A stretch of DNA of 64,000 nt from positions 49,611 through 113,610 of the forward strand of contig NW_025776859.1 of the NCBI RefSeq assembly GCF_021130785.1. The letters are read 5' to 3'. The notes under the pieces are model-generated. The model saw nothing but the letters and a program-made list of their open reading frames with translations. It was not told the origin of the DNA and did not search any database. Origin of the DNA: Homalodisca vitripennis. Lineage: Eukaryota > Arthropoda > Insecta > Hemiptera > Cicadellidae. Both the position numbers and the translations under genes were made by a program. Positions within the stretch are counted from its first letter, which is position 1; each line of letters starts with the position of its first letter. Below, piece after piece: positions 62,681 to 64,000 of the stretch.

Positions 62681-64000
62681 TCATATGATGTTCACGGTAC
62701 AGGAATATCTAGTACTAGTACAGCCTTATGTAATAGCTGCTGTACGGTGATCATTTTCATCTAGTATATGGTTTTCAGTCATTGTTCTGCTTCGCTATTC
62801 ATAGGTGTTCACCAATACCACGAATGTATAGGACATCGCAACGGCTTATGCGTAAGATGAGCTGCTGTAGGTGATCCATTTTCCATCTAGTAATATGTAT
62901 TCAGCTCATTGTCCTGCTTCGCTATTGGCAATTTAGGTTGTTCACAATACTGAGAATGTATAGGGACAACGGCTTATGTAATAGCTGCTGTGAGGTGATT
63001 ATCTATTTTTTCCATCTAGTATAATGGTTTCCAGAGTCATTGTCTGCTCGCTATTCCATAGGTGTTCACAACACAGAATTTATAGACAATCGGCATATGT
63101 TAATAGCTCTGTAGGTGATCATTTTCATCTAGTATAATGGTTTTCAGTCATTTTGTTCTGCTCGCTATTCATAGGTGTTCACATATACAGAATGTATAGG
63201 ACAACGGCTTATGTAATAGGCTCGCTTGTAGGTGATCATTTCTCATCTAGTATTAAATGGTTATTCAGTCACTTGTCTGCGTCGCTATTCATAGGTGTAT
63301 TCACATACAGAATGTATAGGACAACGTCTTATGTCAATAGCTGCTAGTAGGAGTGATTCATTTTCATCTAGTATATGGTTTCAGTCACATGTCTGCTCGC
63401 TCTATTCCATAGGTGGTCTCCACACTACAAGAATGGTATAGGACAACAAGCTTATGTATATTAGCTGCTGTAGGTGATCATTTTTCATCTAGTAATATGG
63501 TATTCAAGTCATTGTCTGCTCGCTATTCAGTAGGTTGTTTCACAATTACAGAATGTATAGGACAACGGCTTTATGTAATTAGCTGCTGTAGGTGATCATT
63601 TTCCATCTAGTATATTGCGTATTCAGTCTATTGTACGTGCTCACGCTATTCATCAGGTTTTCACCATAACAGAATTTATAGGACACACAACGGCTTTATG
63701 TTAATAACTAGCTGCTGTAGCGGTGATCATTTTCATCTCGTAGTATTTATGGTTTCATAGGTCCCAATTAGTCTGCCTCGCTATTCATAGGTGATTCACT
63801 ATACAGAATATCTAGAGACATCAGCTATATGCTAATAACACATCGTTGTAGAGTGATTAACCATTCTTCAATCTAGTAAATATGGGTTTCTCATTCATTA
63901 CGATCTGCTCCGGCTATTCATAGGTGTTTTCGACAATACAGAATGATATAGGAAAACAACGAGCTATAGGTAATAGCTGTTTTAGGTAGAGAAAAAACCA
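62681..64000 (+). repeat. roughly 110-bp satellite array, open at the right edge
   Basis: About eleven units built on TATTCATAGGTGTTCAC, ATACAGAATGTATAGGACAA, CGGCTTATGTAATAGCTGCT, GTAGGTGATCATTTTCATCT, AGTATATGGTTTTCAGTCAT and TGTCTGCTCGC, with a consensus of about 109 bases and observed spacing of about 110-130. Units differ mostly by one- or two-base insertions rather than substitutions. The array is still in progress at base 64000, so its full length is unknown. The short frames at 63153-63347 and 63413-63595 are repeat artefacts. Confidence 0.93.

Noticed and set aside
62681..64000. Regularly spaced repeats with variable gaps, CRISPR-like at first glance
   Set aside because: The whole 109-bp unit is repeated, so there are no spacers.

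Overview
This is a eukaryotic genomic window, A+T-rich (roughly 70% by eye) and almost free of long open frames. No complete protein-coding gene, rRNA or tRNA could be recognised. Gene-poor DNA with long AT-rich spacers, many microsatellites, several minisatellites and decayed transposons of arthropod type suggests an arthropod, probably an insect and perhaps a hemipteran. The taxon is an inference from general character (a Mutator-like-domain transposase remnant, a Ty3/gypsy integrase of the kind common in insects), not a firm identification.

Layout. 1-12 kb: AT-rich spacer with a compound CA/CG/TA microsatellite (3.3 kb), small dispersed repeats and a long inverted repeat capped by a hammerhead-ribozyme-like core (8.4-8.55 kb). 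11.9-12.4 kb: frameshifted 3' end of a Mutator-like-domain transposase. 13.0-16.0 kb: a 3-kb minisatellite of about 25-bp units (TTCGATACCTCGCAACTCG plus a variable T-rich tail) with block duplications inside it. 21.2-27.3 kb: a 2.7-kb tandem segmental duplication; each copy has a unique-looking arm followed by a minisatellite (87-bp units in copy 1, about 82-bp units in copy 2) with different higher-order structure. 27.3-41.3 kb: AT-rich spacer with one Penelope-like fragment candidate. 41.63-44.47 kb: a degraded, rearranged Ty3/gypsy LTR retrotransposon with TG...CA ends and a 4-bp target-site duplication, keeping only the 3' part of pol. 44.5-56 kb: AT-rich spacer with long GT and TA tracts, a 240-bp local duplication and one exon candidate. 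56.3 kb: four 47-bp units. 59.6-60.0 kb: about twelve 30-bp units. 58.4 kb and 62.4-64.0 kb: two copies of one dispersed repeat; in the second its core has expanded into a roughly 110-bp satellite running off the right edge.

No genes here visibly work together. The window is best read as intergenic or intronic DNA shaped by transposon decay and repeated tandem amplification. The most distinctive parts are the duplicated arm-plus-minisatellite unit at 21-27 kb, the 3-kb satellite at 13-16 kb, the rearranged LTR element, and the satellite apparently born from a dispersed repeat at the right end.
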